DNA from: Tribonema minus
Lineage: Eukaryota > Sar > Xanthophyceae > Tribonematales > Tribonemataceae
Reading direction: 5' to 3'
Assembly: GCA_017506865.1 (NCBI GenBank)
Contig: JAFCMP010000060.1
Coordinates: 62,001 to 126,000 of the forward strand
DNA: 64,000 nucleotides
Position numbers and translations under genes: made by a program. The notes beneath the pieces were generated by a model that saw only the letters and a program-made list of their open reading frames with translations, was not told the DNA's origin and searched no databases. Positions within the stretch are counted from its first letter, which is position 1; every line of letters starts with the position of its first letter. Below, one piece after another: positions 32,694 through 45,473 of the stretch.

Positions 32694-35600
32694 ATGGATG
32701 CAGATCCGGACGCGCCAGCAGCCGCGGCAGCAGGAGCACCTCCAGCCGAAGCAGCAGGCGAGGAGCTATCTGAGGAGGCAAGACTGGCACAGCTGGCAGC
32801 TGCCATAGACCTGGGCTCCATCGGCACAGAAGAGTTCATTAGAGCAGCGCAAGCAGATGAATTAGACCACAGCAGCAGTGACAGCGACGGCGATGACAGT
32901 GACACCCTGGGAGAGCTTGGGGAGTCCAGTGGGCACGTGTTGCCGCAGTATTCGGAGGGCGCGTCGGCCACGACGCCCTCTACGTCGAATGCCAGCTTTC
33001 TTCTTGCAACCGGCAGCTTGAGGAGCTGCAGCAGTGGGGAGACGGTCTCGTCGTCCGGCTTGGGAACCAGCACCAGCGGCAGCGGCAGCCTGCGCACAGG
33101 CAGCAGCAGCAGCGGCGGCGGCGGCAGCAGCGGCGAGAGCTGGCTCAACTCAGGCGCCAGGAGCGGCCACACGAGCGGCAGCTCGCACAGCGGCGGCGAC
33201 TCGCTGGGCGACTCGTCCAGCCTCAGCTTGTCCGTGCGACTGCTGACGGGCGATGAGCAGTGGGCGGGCGGAGCGGCAGGCAGCAGGGGGAGCGGATTGG
33301 GGCTGGGGGGTCCAGGGGGGCTAGCGGGCCTGGAGCGGCAGCTGCTGTTTGGGATGGCGGCTGGGGCGCCGGACGGGGCGCTGCGGCTGCGCGTCGCGGA
33401 GCTCACAGAGGAGGTGAGCGGGGGAGATGGTACAGTCGTCAGTCGTCAGTCCCACCTGTGCTGCAGACGTCGTAGTCTCGTGAATTGTGACTGCTGCTGA
33501 GCAAGACGCGCTGCGTTAAGAGCTCTCGATGACACATGGGGCAAATATGCTGGTGCTCTGCTTCTCCAGAGAAACCACAGTGCCCTGCACTCTGCACAGG
33601 GGGCATGTAGTGCCCCTAACGTGTAGGGCATCCCTCGCGCTGGTGGCGCAATGAAGCGCATGCGCTGTTGCTGCACCTCTTCAGTACCTTGTGGTAGTGC
33701 CCTCCCCCCCCGTGCAGCACTTGTCAGAACTGCAGCCTGAAGGGTCAGTGCATGCCCCCCCCTCGCGCTCCCTTCACCCCCCCACCCCAACCCCCCCCCC
33801 CCCCGCACCTCCGCGCCCGCAGCTGGCGGCGCACCGCAGGAGCCTCGCGGCGGCGCACGCGGAGATCGCCACGCAGCGGCGGCGCGCGGAGGACCAGGCG
33901 CGCGCCGCCGACGCGCGCTGGCTGCGGCAGGTGGCGGGGCTGCAGCGCGGCGCGGAAACGCTGCAGGCGGAGCGCGACCAGCTGGCGGCGCGCCTGGAGG
34001 CGAGTGCGGCGCGGCGTCCGTCGCGCAGCATTGAAAGTAAATACTATAGTGGATGAGGCATCTCGTCCAGCACGCGCAGCGCTCGCCTTCTCGAGCTGCG
34101 ATCGACGCCGCCGCGTGCCGCGTGCGCGCAGCGGTCATTGCTGCACTGCGAGAGCGGCGGGTGCTCAGAGTGGTGTCAGGTTGAACATTGCCCTACGTGG
34201 TAAACTGTTGTGCACGGACGATGCGTGTGGCGTGTTGGTCGCAAGATATGGTCCGTGCCTGCCGGCCGGCGGCTCGCCACGCACAGGGCGCTGCGGTTCA
34301 TGGCGAACGTGTCCACTGCAAGGCCACACAGCAGTATGCGCTGCGGTCGATGGAGCTTACGCACGCGCTGCGCCACCGCGCTGCCACTGCCACTGCCTGT
34401 GCTGGCTGATGTGCATTGCAAGGCAGGACTCCCCGTCTGCCTCTCGCAGTCCTGGGTATGTCGACACGGAGCGGTAGTAGGCTGAGGGGCTGTCGACGGC
34501 AGCGGCAGCCCTTGCGAGATAAGGACCACGTGGCAGCGCTCCACTGACTCAGCGCGATGCTGTCACGCTGCACAGACATATTCGGGGGCCATCGCCCTCC
34601 CCCACCCCCCTTGCTGACGCGCTGCACAGAACAGTATGAGAAGCTACAGCGCTGATCTACCCCCCCCCGCCCCCCCCGTTCCACCCCGCCGCAGGACCGC
34701 AAGGACCTGTACAGGACCCTCGAGATCAGCGACGCGCTGGCGGTGGAGCTAACGCGGCGCGCGCCCGAGGAGCTCACCGTGCGTGAGTTCGTCGCTCTCA
34801 AGGCGCACGATCTCATGGCTGCGTCCAAGGCGGAGCTCGAACGCGTGCGGCGCGAGCTGGAGCGCACGCAGGAGCAGGTACGCGTACCGTAGGCATGGCA
34901 GAATGCCGTACGCATACTGTAGGTATGGCAGCATAACGTAGGTATGGCAGCGGGCGGGCGGCGGCGGCCGTGGGACGCGCGAGCGCGCAGCCGCTCTCCT
35001 TCCCTTTGCTGGCTGTGCCGCGCAGCTGCCGTATGCGTCGCTGGCAGCAAGGGCGCTTGCCCGTCGTCACCACCTGCGGTACACAGTCGCTGAACGCGCT
35101 GCTGCGACGGCGGCGCCTGCCGGCGGTTGAGGCGGACATTGGCCGCACAGAGCCTTCGCCACCGTGCCGCTGCTCGCTTGGCCTCAAGTAGCATGCTGCA
35201 CCTACATACGACTGCATACTGCGTCCTTGCTCATGTCGCCCGTACCCCTTTCGCTCACGCTTCTTCGCACCAGCTTCTGGCCACCACGGAGACGGGGGAG
35301 CTCAGAGAGAGGGACGGTGCGCGCGCGCGGCGACTCGCGTCCGCGCGCGAGGAGGGCCTGCAGCTGGAGCTGGACGCCGCAAAGGGGACGATGGAGGCCG
35401 CCAAGCTGCGCGCCAAGGAGGCGGAGCAGCAGGTACTCTGCCCACCAGTGCTCGATTCTGCTGAAGATGGCTGAAGAATGCACAATCTTTTCGTGGAGCA
35501 GCAGGGATTTTGGCAGTAATTGTGCCCACCGCAGGCATTTTTTGAGCACTTCTTGAGGTCTGATCTTTCTGAAGATTGCACAACGTATTGATGCACATGA

Positions 35601-38600
35601 TGCGGGCGGCAGCGCGCGCCGACGTAGCGCAGTGCGGCAGCTGCCACCGGCGCTACGTGCAGGGACTTCCTGACATGCTGCAGCGCGCATGCCCCTTGCT
35701 GAGGCGCATGCGTGCCGCTAGCAGCCGCCACAGACGCTGGCCATCACAGGCTCATTTGAACCCTGCTGAACCAATGGCGATCACACCTCGCCCCCCCTCC
35801 CCTCCCACATGATCGTTACGTGCCCGCGCCTTCACCACACCGCTGTGGCGCAGGTCGCGGAGCTCACGGACAAGGGGCGCCGCTACGACGCCGCCGCCGC
35901 GCGCGCGGAGGCAGCGGAGCGCGCCGTCGCCGCCGCGCAGGCGCTCGCGGAAGCGCAGGCCGCGGCGGTGGCAGAGCTGACGGACGGCGCGGCGGCGGCG
36001 GCGCGCCGCGCGGACGAGTGTGAGCGGCGCGCGGCGCTGCTGGAGCTCGACAAGGCGCACCTGCGGCGCGAGCTCGGCGCCGCGGAGGCGCGCGCGGAGG
36101 CGGCGGCGCGCGAGAGCGAGGCGCGGCGGGAGAAGGTGCGCCTTGCGGCGGCAGCGTTGTGACTCGTGATTAGATCAACGCGCAGGGAAGGTGCTGCGCG
36201 GCGGCGCGCCCTGACATGTACTTCCATTAGCGGTGCGATGCCTTGCAGAGAGCACTGCATGCGGCGGATGCACGCGCGTAGAGGTGGCAGCGCACGAGAA
36301 CAAGGCGCGGCAGTGGCGACGTACTGTGCCACTTGTGGAAGCATTTTGCACGCGAGGCTCTCTGTGGTCCAGGGTTTAGGAGCAGGGATGCGCGGAAAAG
36401 CAACCGTTGGCAACGTATGCACAGAGTGCGCTGTGCATGCGCCATACTTTGTTAATCTCCCTTGCAGACGGACATGTGCGATGCCGTCGCGCGCCGTGCA
36501 ACTACCACCCCTCAGGTCAATCAAGCGTAGACCTCGAACAACCCTCGGAAGCCGACACAGCAGCGCGCTCCAATTGCGGCCGCCGCACGAACAACGCCCC
36601 CGGTGCCATGTCGCTTCTCACGCGCATGCGTATAAGGTGGACTTTGCTTGCCTCCTGCGGCTCACCCGAGCTGTCATTATTGCTTCTCACACGCATGCTA
36701 TATATAGATAGAGGTATGGCTGGGTACTGTACACTTTCTCACATCCTTGCTGAGCGCTGGCGCTCTCTTTGGTCCAAAAAGGAGGGGCCTCTCTCTCCAT
36801 AATGCCAACCTGTTGCTTCTCATGCGTGTGCGCATGCGCATGGACTGCGCTTGCCTCCTGCGGCTCGCCCCAGGTGTCGTTTCGCTCTTTTACACGTGTT
36901 TATAAATGACCTGGACTTGTTCGGCGCCTGCGACTCGCGCAGATCGCGTCACTCAAGCACGCGCGCGAGGCGCTGCAGGCGGAGCTGGCGACCGCGCGCG
37001 AGCGGCCGCGCGCCGACTTTGAGGAGCGCCTCGCGGCGGAGGTGGCGCGGCTGCGCGAGGGCGCGGCGCGCGAGGCCGCGGCGGCGCGCGCGGAGGGACG
37101 CGAGGCGCTCGAGCGCGAGAACCGTGCGCTGCGCGAGGCGCGCGCCGAGGTGCGCCCCCCTGCGGCATGTGCCTGCGTACTCTTGGGCCCTGACCCCAAT
37201 CCCAAGAGTACTTCATGTCGTTCCGCCTGGAAGGCAGAAACCCTATACTGCACCATAGTACTCTGAATTAATGGGGTAGGTACTTCGACATACGTACGGC
37301 GCATGTAGGGTTAGGGTTAGGGCTGCGCGAGGCAGGCGCTCAGGTGCGCTCCTCCCCGTGCTGCACCTCTACATACCTCTGACCACAAGCAGGTTGAGTG
37401 GGTTTGAGAATGGCGGACAGGGCCGGCGGCGCAGTGCGGAGGATGCGACTCCGCACGGCTGCAGGCGGCAAGGTCTGCGGCATGGTCCACGGTGGCTGCG
37501 GCAGCGGTGGTGCACGCGCGCAGAGGATTGCGGGGTGCCCAGCAATGCCTCATGCTGCGTGATGCGTGCGGCAAGGCGAGCGAGCATAACACATCACCAG
37601 CAGCAGGGTCGCAGCTGGCGTAGCAGCGGGGGCGCGCGCGCGCCGGTGTGGGTGCGATGGGCCCATGGTGCAGAGTTCTACCTGGGCAACGACTGCCGCA
37701 GCAGCGGGCGTGAATCCCGCAGCGCGGCGCTGCCGCCGCCGCCTCATGGCAACGACCGCAACAGAAGCAGCTGCCTGACGCGCACTCCTTCGCCACTGCT
37801 GCCGCCGCTGCTGCTGCGCGTCGACATGACCGCCGTGCAGGCGCTGGCGGCCGCTGAGGCAGCGCACAATGCGCTGCTGCTGCCACCGCCTCACTGCAAC
37901 GACTGCAACAGAAGCAGCAGGCGCGCCGCCTGACACTCTCTGCCTCGCTGCCGCCGCTGCTGCTGCGCGTCGACACGTCCGCCACGCAGGCGCTGGCGGC
38001 AGCGGAGGCGGCGCGCGCGGAGCTGCGCGACGTCTCCCGCGCCCACGAGGAGCTCGTGCTGGCGCGCGGCGCGGCGGAGGCGGCGGCGGCGCACGACGCC
38101 GCGGAGCTGCGTGCGGAGCTGCGGCTGCGCGCCTTCGAGCTGAGCCGGCTCGGCGTCGCGCACGAGGAGCGCTGCGGCGCGCTGCGGCAGGCGGAGCTGC
38201 GCGTGGAGATGCTCGAGACGCAGGTCAGGAGCGCTGTCACGGTGCACGCTGCTGCGCGTTGTGCTCCGCCACCGCTACAGGCGTTCGAGGAAGGGTACAC
38301 TTGCGTGCGCGCCGCTGCCGCCCCTCGCGTTGTTGTTCTAGCGCCCCGCCTCGTTGTAATTTTTGCATGAGCTGAGGCGCTGCGTGCATCCACAGGGACC
38401 ATTTCTTCTCTTTGGCGGCCACACGTCAAGACCAGCGGTAAGGCTTACCACCGCCTACACTCCTCGCCTCACCGCCTGCGCCTTCCGCCCCCGCGCCGCC
38501 GCCGCCGCCGCAGCTGGACGCGCACCGCACGCACTGCGCGGCGCTCGAGGCGTCGTCCGCCGCGGAGCACGCCGCGCTGCAGCGCGCGCTCGACGCCGAG

Positions 38601-40438
38601 CGCGACAAGACGAGCGCCTACGACGCGCTGGAGCTCGAGCTGGACGGCGCCTTCGTGCGCGCCGCTGCTGCTGCTGCGGACGATGGCGATGGCGCGCATG
38701 CGGGCGCCGCCGCGACAGCCGAATTTGCGGCGGCGGCGCTGCCGTGCGCGCCGCGGCGGCGCGTGCGCCAGGCGGTGGACCTCGCGCGCCGGTGAGTCGC
38801 GGCTGCGGCGGCGGCTGGCCGGGCCTGTCTAATTTCAATCCTAACCGCACGCCATATCATATGTGCTGCTTGTACGGCTTTTGGCTGGCACTGCACATGG
38901 AGGGGATGGTGCTCGTGGCGCCGTGGCGGCATGTGCGCCGGACAGCATTTGTGATGATTCCATATACTTCTTCTAAGTATATACAGGACTCAGAAGTCTA
39001 TTCTTCGTGATGCATTGCTGGACCAGACTATACGATGGAGCGCACGGGCCGGCGCATCGAGCGCTGCCGTGCGGATGCGGCCGAGGGTTGGTCGATACCT
39101 TGCTCCTGTCAGCAGGGCAGACGCGTGGAGTGATTTGCTGCAGCGCGCTGATGTGCAAGCAGCATTCGCAGCGGCGGCATTGCAGCGGGCGGGGCAGTGG
39201 AACCCGAGCGCTGGTCTGCTGGCCATTTGGAACGTTTTGAAATTGATGCCGCTGTTTACGGATTGCGGCAACAGCATTGCATGGCACCGCAGCCACACCC
39301 AGGGCAGGCAGCGCAGCTGCGTGGCGAGCACAATAAGTGTGTCAACGGTTGTCGCGGTGACAGCGTAGCATCACGACTGGCATGCTGGGATGGCCCCACG
39401 CACGCGTTGCAGCGCACTGCAGGCTCGAGGGCGCCAGGCGGCGACGCCTCTGCGCCGGCTTGTTGAGCAGTGCTGCACTCACTGCGACAGGCGGCGCACA
39501 TAGCCCACGCACCGGTGCCTTCCATGGCATCCCATGGCAGTGCGGGGCGGGCGTTCTTGCCGCCAGTACCATCAACTGCGGCACGCCTGCACCACGCAGA
39601 CCCTGCCCATCTGACGCATCGGAAGAGCTGACAAACCGCGGCAACCACCACTGCCGCCGTGCCGCCGCAGGCTGCTCGCCGCGGAGGGCGAGCTGCGCGA
39701 CGCGCGCGCCGCCGCCGCCGCCGCGCAGGCCGCGCGGGAGGACGCGGAGCAGCGCGCGGCGGCGGCGGAGCGCAGCGCCGCGGACGCGCGGCAGCCCGCC
39801 GGCTACCTGGTCGCAGCGCTGAGGGAGCGGGAGGCGGAGGCGGCGGAGCTGCGCACGCGCGTCGCGCAGCTGGACGCGGCGCTGCGGCAGCGCGATGTGA
39901 GTCGCGGCGCCGCCGCGCGCGTGCATCGCTGTCTTAGGGCGCGCCGCGCTGCCGCTGCAAGCACGGGCGTCGTCGCCCAGTGCCTTGCGCCGCTGTGCAC
40001 TGCTGTTGCCACCCACCGTGCGCCGTGTCATGTTCCCTATGCTGCCATCGTGTCTGCAAGCTCAGCGGCGCTAACATGTTCATTGCCGTTCCATCGCGCC
40101 AGGATGCGCTGGAGGCGGCGGCGGCGGAGCGCGACGAGCTGCGCCGCGAGCTCGCGCGCCTGCTGGAGGCGCGCGGCAACATTGCGTCGCTGCGCGCCGC
40201 GGTGGCGCAGCTGCAGGCGGAGGCGGCCGCGCCGCCGCCGCCGCAGGTGCGGCGCGAGGCGATGCCGCCGCGGCACGGGCAAGGAGACTCTGACTCAGAC
40301 TCTGAGTCATCGGCGCCCACGGACGGGTCGGATGAGTCCGTGTTGGAAGGAGAGGGGCTGGAGCGCTTTCTCATGTACAGGGGGGCGGGGGCGCAGGGGC
40401 CGCGGTGGTACCGGCACCAGCGCGTCGCCGCCACGTGA
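32694..40438 (+). CDS. Long coiled-coil protein, 10 exons; possibly PIBF1/CEP90-like
   Basis: Exons: 32694-33413, 33823-33999, 34695-34877, 35274-35432, 35854-36135, 36943-37149, 37990-38223, 38514-38791, 39671-39896, 40103-40438 (2802 nt, 933 residues). All phases close. Intron 2 has a GC donor (GAG|GCGAGT); the rest are GT-AG. The first 240 residues are disordered, with Asp/Ser-rich and Gly/Ser-rich stretches. From exon 2 to exon 10 the protein is almost unbroken coiled coil rich in Ala, Glu and Arg. Exon 3 holds the one distinctive segment: 'TLEISDALAVELTRRAPEEL' followed by 'TVREFVALKAHDLM', which resembles the conserved block of PIBF1/CEP90, a centrosomal satellite and basal-body protein. 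The C-terminus is acidic ('DSDSDSESS'). The gene model is strong; the family name is a suggestion, and any long Ala/Glu coiled coil could mislead. Confidence 0.8.
37306..37322 (+). repeat. Interstitial TTAGGG-type telomere-like run
   Basis: TAGGGTTAGGGTTAGGG inside intron 6 of the coiled-coil gene. Shorter related runs occur near 24533-24560 (CCTAA strand) and 56945-56961. Confidence 0.7.
37722..38020 (+). repeat. Tandem duplication of a 3' splice site and exon start (about 149 bp, 2 copies)
   Basis: Landmark words recur 149 bp apart: 'CTGCGCGTCGACA' (near 37814 and 37963) and 'GCAGGCGCTGGCGGC' (near 37837 and 37986). The second copy carries the acceptor I use for exon 7 (37990). The first has the same acceptor and the start of the same exon, but diverges after about 25 nt. 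Confidence 0.8.
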
Positions 40439-41142
40439 TTGGCAGATCGGCGTGATACACTTGCCGTGTCTCTTGGTGTACATAATACCTGGTACTTGTT
40501 GGTCTGACATGTGACAGCTTGCTCTTCTGTAGCTTCTTGTCTCTGCATGGTGTGTGTGTGTGGGGATTGGCGCTACATTGTGCAGGTCTAATAGTTCCCA
40601 GCAGCGAGCATCAGAGCGAAATGGCAGTTGCACAACTTGCACACATTTGCCCACAGTGCGGACGGAGTGACATCTCTGAACGCTGACGGGCGACTTGTCT
40701 TGATTTTTACCTCGTGTCACTCCAGTGTGAGCCGCGATCATGGGGAGTCCACACCGACCAAGCAGATTGAGCATGTGCACCTGAAACGTGTGTACGCTGC
40801 GAATTGCCGCGAATGATGCCGCTGCCACAATTTCGCGGCACTGCGCGATGTGTGACCAGCGTCTGCCGGTGTAGATGCCAAAGCTGCTTGGCAAGCGCTT
40901 GTACGGTAAGTTGTACCCTTTTATCGTCGCACGAACACGAGGGTGCGTGATTCACCTGTGTGTGTGTTTTGTCGCCGGTCGGAGAGGCGACAGATGTGCC
41001 CTACATACTTCTGTGCATGGCAGCACGCGCACAACCGAAAAGGCAGGATCTGCAAGCCAGACACGTGATGCGCCGCTCCTCATTCACAACAACACTTCCA
41101 TTCCAATACAACAGCCATGCCGGCAACGCGCGATCGCGCTCT
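40439..41142. other. Convergent intergenic region, coiled-coil and BTB-BACK genes
   Basis: Holds both 3' UTRs. No coding or RNA gene recognised. A TG run lies at about 40551-40562. Confidence 0.5.
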
Positions 41143-43838
41143 TTATACATAGGTCGCCGCGCCGCGGACGACAGCAGCGCTTCGGCAGCTCTCTCCGTAC
41201 ACTGGCGCTGCCATGCGTTCGCCGTCTTCCCACGCCGCCATGGCACTGCTCGGTCGCCGCTGCTCCTGCGCCCCACCGCCGCCGCCGCTATGTACAGTTG
41301 CCGGCGCCGGCGCCGCCTTGGTGGCTGACGGAGCGCGCTGCCGCGCCAGCGACGGGCGGCACAGCGCCGCCGGCTCCGCCGCCCGCTGCTGCGCCCCCCC
41401 GTCTCCCTCCGCCTCGGTACCAGACAGCGCTGCAACGTGCGCGTGCTCCGCGCTGTGCGCACGCGCCACCCGCGGCGGTGACGCCGGTGCCGCTGCCGCA
41501 GCAGCGACAGCTGCTGCTGCAGCTGTGCGCGTATCTGCGGCAGCGGCAGCGGCGGCGGCGGCAGGCGCGCCGCAGTCGTCGGAGCGCAGCGGGCAGCGCG
41601 GGCGCGCGCGGCGGCCCATGCGAGCCGCGCACTCCGCGCGCCTGTCCGGCGGCAGCGCCAGATACCGGTACGCCTCGTGGATGAGCTCCTGCGTGCAGCG
41701 CGACACGACAGCGGAGCGGAGGCGTGTGCGTGCGCCTGTGAGGCGTCCTGCTACTGGTGCAGCTTACAGTGGATGACGGTGGTGGAATGGGGGCAGTGTT
41801 ACGCGCGTGACGCGTGCTGATCTGGCGGCACCATCCGAGCAGTGGCGCTTCTTGCAGTGCTGGCGCATTGCGCAGCCGCAATGCGCGCTCACCTTGCCCT
41901 GTTGCGTCTGCATCATGGCATGCCCCTCCACCGCCTCCGCCAGCGCCGCCGCGCCGATGAGCGGGAAGCGCACGTGCGCCAGCAGCGCGTCCGCGGCGCC
42001 GCTGCCGCTGCCGCCGCTGCGCTCCGCGCGCGCCGCCGCCCACGCCGCGCACGCCTCGAATACGGCGCTTTCCGGGGCGCAGAGACCGTCGTGCGCGATG
42101 ACTTCCGTGACCAGCTCCGGCGGCAGCTGCGGAGGCGGCGGCGCGGGGGGCGCAGCGTGAGGGGCGGCAGGGTGTCAACGCCAGTGCCAGCAGTCATGTG
42201 CGCATGCGGCACCGATGTCTGCAGGAATGGAAGGCCGGCGCTGGTGTGTCTGCACACACGTGCGCAGCTGTACTCGCCACTTTTGAACAGTGCAAGCGCA
42301 GCAGCACTTTTGCGGGCCGCTGAAGGCAGGGTGCCGGCACAGTGGGTGGGCGCCACGGCGTTTGCACGTAACGCGCTGGGTGCCGCGGGCCTGTAGCGCA
42401 GCAGTTGCAGCAGCGCCGGGTTGACTGCCTAGCACGCAGTCATGTGCCAACACCTGAGTACGGCACTGCACAGGGGGTGTGACTCGCAGTGAGCCCCAAC
42501 TTCAAATGAGCAGGTGCAACATCCAAGCATGGTATAGGCATCGCCCAGATGTTTAGTAACACGCGAGCTGCCACGATTGCGCGGGCCCTGAACCCGAGTC
42601 CCAGTGCTGCTGCCACAACACACGCGAAGCACCGAGCACTCTACATTCTTCTTCTTTCCTCAAGCAATGATTCACGAGTCGCCGCCGTAGCGGCGACGCG
42701 CGCGCATGGCTCTCACATTCAGGAACCCCTCCGCGCCGGGCGCGCACGCAGCGGCAAAGTGCCGCAGCACGAGCCGCAGCAGCGCGCCGCGCAGCTCCGC
42801 GCAGCCGTAGCGGTCCGCGAGCGCGAGCGCCGCGGCGGCGTCGACGCCCGGCCGCTCCGCCGCCGCCGCGCGCAGGAATGCGCAGCAGTGCGCGCGCAGC
42901 CCTGGCACGCCGAGGCGCGCGGCGAGGTGCAGCAGCGGCTCCGCGGTGGCGCGCGTGACGGCGACGCCGCGGCCGTACGCGAACGCGAGGAAGGCCTCGA
43001 AGGAGGCGGCGTCGACGTCGCTGAGCTCTGCACGCGGCGGATGGTTGTGTGTCACGAGAAGCATCAGTGAAGGTGCCAGGCTGGTTGCTGTGTTGTGCCA
43101 TGCCAAAGGCGACCGCAAAAACAAGATAAAAAGTAAGCATGATACCATTATAATACTTGCTGTATTGGAGGCTGCAATGTGTGACAGTGCAAAACAGCGG
43201 AGCCAGAGTCACAGCTGGAGCAAAGCATTGCACTGATACTTTGTTTCCTTGGCACTTTTGACAACACTGCTGATGGTGTAGGTCTTGGAACATGTGTTGG
43301 CATTCATCAAACAGTCAGCAGCAGTCTGTCAACACGTTTCATTCTCACCGACCACGCTGCTGCTGCGGCCGCCGCTTCCCCCTTCCTCCGCTCCCGCCTC
43401 CAACATAGCCCTGAGCGGCGCTGACGCCGCCGCCAGCACGCACTTATGCGCATGGAACGTCGACCCTCCCACAACCAGAGTGGCATCGCAGCAGGCTCCC
43501 GCCTTGTACAAGTCATAAAACGTGTTAAAGGCAGCTATCATGCCCGACTCGCCCAGGGATGCCAGCCGATCTTCAGAAGCATGGTGCAGCGTGCCCGCAC
43601 GTCCACGTTTTCTGCTACGGTTCCCACTGGGGCTCCGAGTTATTGGGGACAGGCTGCGGAGCCTGGCTACTGTTAGCCAGCCGCCTCTGCAGAGCGCCAG
43701 CAGCAGCAGCAGTGAGGAAAGCGGACGCAGGGAGGGATAGCGCCGGAGCAGAGACCACCACCACGCCGCCGCCGCCTTATGAGGCTGAAGGAGCAGCCGG
43801 CCTACTGCTTTTAGGATCAGTGCATCGCTCGCTAGCAT
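41143..43838 (-). CDS. BTB/POZ-BACK domain protein, 4 exons
   Basis: Exons in transcript order: 43838-43349, 43027-42717, 42126-41893, 41688-41143 (1581 nt, 526 residues), GT-AG, phases 1, 0, 0. The BTB fold is split by the first intron: 'AGACCDATLVVGGSTFHAHK' and 'VLAAASAPLRAML' in exon 1, 'SFEAFLAFAYGRGV' and 'LLHLAARLGVPGLRAHCCAF' in exon 2. Exon 3 is BACK-like ('ELVTEVIAHDGLC', 'VFEACAAWAAAR', 'HVRFPLIGAAAL'), and exon 4 completes it ('ELIHEAYRYLALPPDRR'). BTB-BACK proteins usually act as CUL3 ubiquitin-ligase adaptors. No Kelch repeats follow; the last 150 residues are Ala-rich low complexity. The start could instead be the internal ATG of 'MIAAFNTFYDLYKAG', as the first 95 residues are not conserved-looking. 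Confidence 0.85.
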
Positions 43839-44434
43839 GCTGCTTGGTCACCAACTGCCTCTTGACCTTGGTGGCCCTGCTGCTTCGTGGTGCGCACTTA
43901 CAACCAGAGGACATGCGGGGGTGACTGAGACACTGATGCCGTCATCGCCCCAGCTCGAAGCTAGCCATGGCTCAACTATGCTTAGGCTAGGATCTCCTGG
44001 ATCCGGATCCTTACTCGGTGCGGCTGACTTGGTCTCAGCGAGTGCCAACTGCGAGTAACAGACACTACTTGTTCCACTTAAGTTTCCTTCGCGGACCAAC
44101 GGCAGGCCGTGAGCTCAGGAGCGTCGCTACTGGGCGGAGGTGCTCGCTTTCAACTGCGGAGTCCTGGCCGTCTTCGGTCCTCCAGTCCCTCCCGAATCCA
44201 CAGTTACCTCGAAACATCAAGCTGAACAGCCAAGAACAAACAAACCAACGACAGCCTCCCGCGACGGTATCTGGCGAGCGTGACAGCGAATTAGCGGTCT
44301 TTCTTTTACTCCTGCCGTAATCACCGTGGATCGAAGTAGGCTGGTGACGATATCCTCAACTACCCGCTCACTTCAAAGCCACATCCCAATCGGCCCCGCG
44401 GAGCAGGCGAGCTTTTCAGCACCAGCTCGCCACC
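43839..44434. promoter_or_regulatory. Divergent intergenic region, BTB-BACK and MYB genes
   Basis: About 600 bp with both 5' flanks. It includes a GGATCCGGATCC palindrome near 44000. No promoter element named with confidence. Confidence 0.35.
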
Positions 44435-45473
44435 ATGAGCGAGAAAGTCAACGGCGGCGGAAAAGCAATCAGCGCTGCACCGGGTAGCAAGAGGGCCCTC
44501 GAAGAAGACCTTGGTCCCACCAGCAGGCGAACCCTTGCAGCGTGGTCACCGCAAGAAGACCAGACGCTGCGTGAGGCAGCAGCGCTGCTCGGAACGGAGT
44601 GGAAAAAGATCGCGAAGTTGCTCCCTGGCCGCTCCGCCAAACAGGTACACAAATCACATGCCGAAGCACATGCATGCTGTCCAGACGCCCTCAATCACCT
44701 GGCCTGTCAGACCATTCATTGTGTGACAAATTCCCAGGCAACGTGGATCTCCCACCCCGCTGCCAAATCCTGCCACCCCCCTCCCCCCCGCACCCCTTTC
44801 TGGCCACTAATCAACGTGTGCCAAATCCCGCCCCCCTTCCCCCCCCGCACCCCTTTCTGGCCACTAACAACGTGTGCGCACTCGCCGCGCGCCGCAGGCC
44901 CGCACGCGCTACACCAACCACCTCGACCCGCGCCTGACCAAGGCGCCGTGGACGCCGGAGGAGGACCAGCTGCTCGTGGAGACGGTCGAGGGGACGGGTG
45001 CGGGCTGGGCGGTCATCGCGCGCTCCATGCCCGGCCGCAGCGACAACGACGTCAAGAACCGCTGGCACACGATCGAGCGCTACGCGCGCCGCAGGGCGGG
45101 GCTCACGGGGCCGCACGGCGGGCGGCGCGTGCGCAGCAAGCGCGCGCCGCACGACGACCCGGGGACAGACGAGGAGGAGGAGGAGGCGGAGGGGCAGCGC
45201 CGCGCCGCCGCCGCTGCCGCCGCGGTGCGCGGGCCTGCCATCGCTGCTGCCACGGCTCCAACGGCAGCAGCGGCGGCGGCGGCAGCGGCAACACCTGCGG
45301 TGGCGTTGGCGGGGGCAGCGAAGGCGTCGGCGGCAGCGGCGCCACCGACGCCAGCAGCAGGGAAATCAGGGGAGGGGGCGGTCAGCGGCGGCGGCGCAGC
45401 TGCCAAAGGCGGCGGGAGCGTCGGAAGTCCGTTGCAGGTCGCGACGGGAACTGTGCGGCGCTGGGAGATCTGA
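44435..45473 (+). CDS. R2R3-MYB transcription factor, 2 exons
   Basis: Exons 44435-44644 and 44898-45473 (261 residues). R2 spans the intron: 'AAWSPQEDQTLREAAALLG', 'EWKKIAKLLPGRSAKQ' then 'ARTRYTNHLDP', with Tyr in place of the third Trp. R3 is complete with three regular Trp residues: 'APWTPEEDQLLVETVEG', 'WAVIARSMPGRSDNDVKNRW'. The third helices carry the DNA-contacting pattern expected of animal/plant c-MYB-like R2R3 factors. After R3 come a basic patch, an acidic stretch (EEEEEAEG) and a long Ala/Gly-rich tail. There is no R1 repeat, and no repression or activation motif I recognise. The single intron sits near the end of R2. The target pathway cannot be told from the sequence. Confidence 0.9.
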
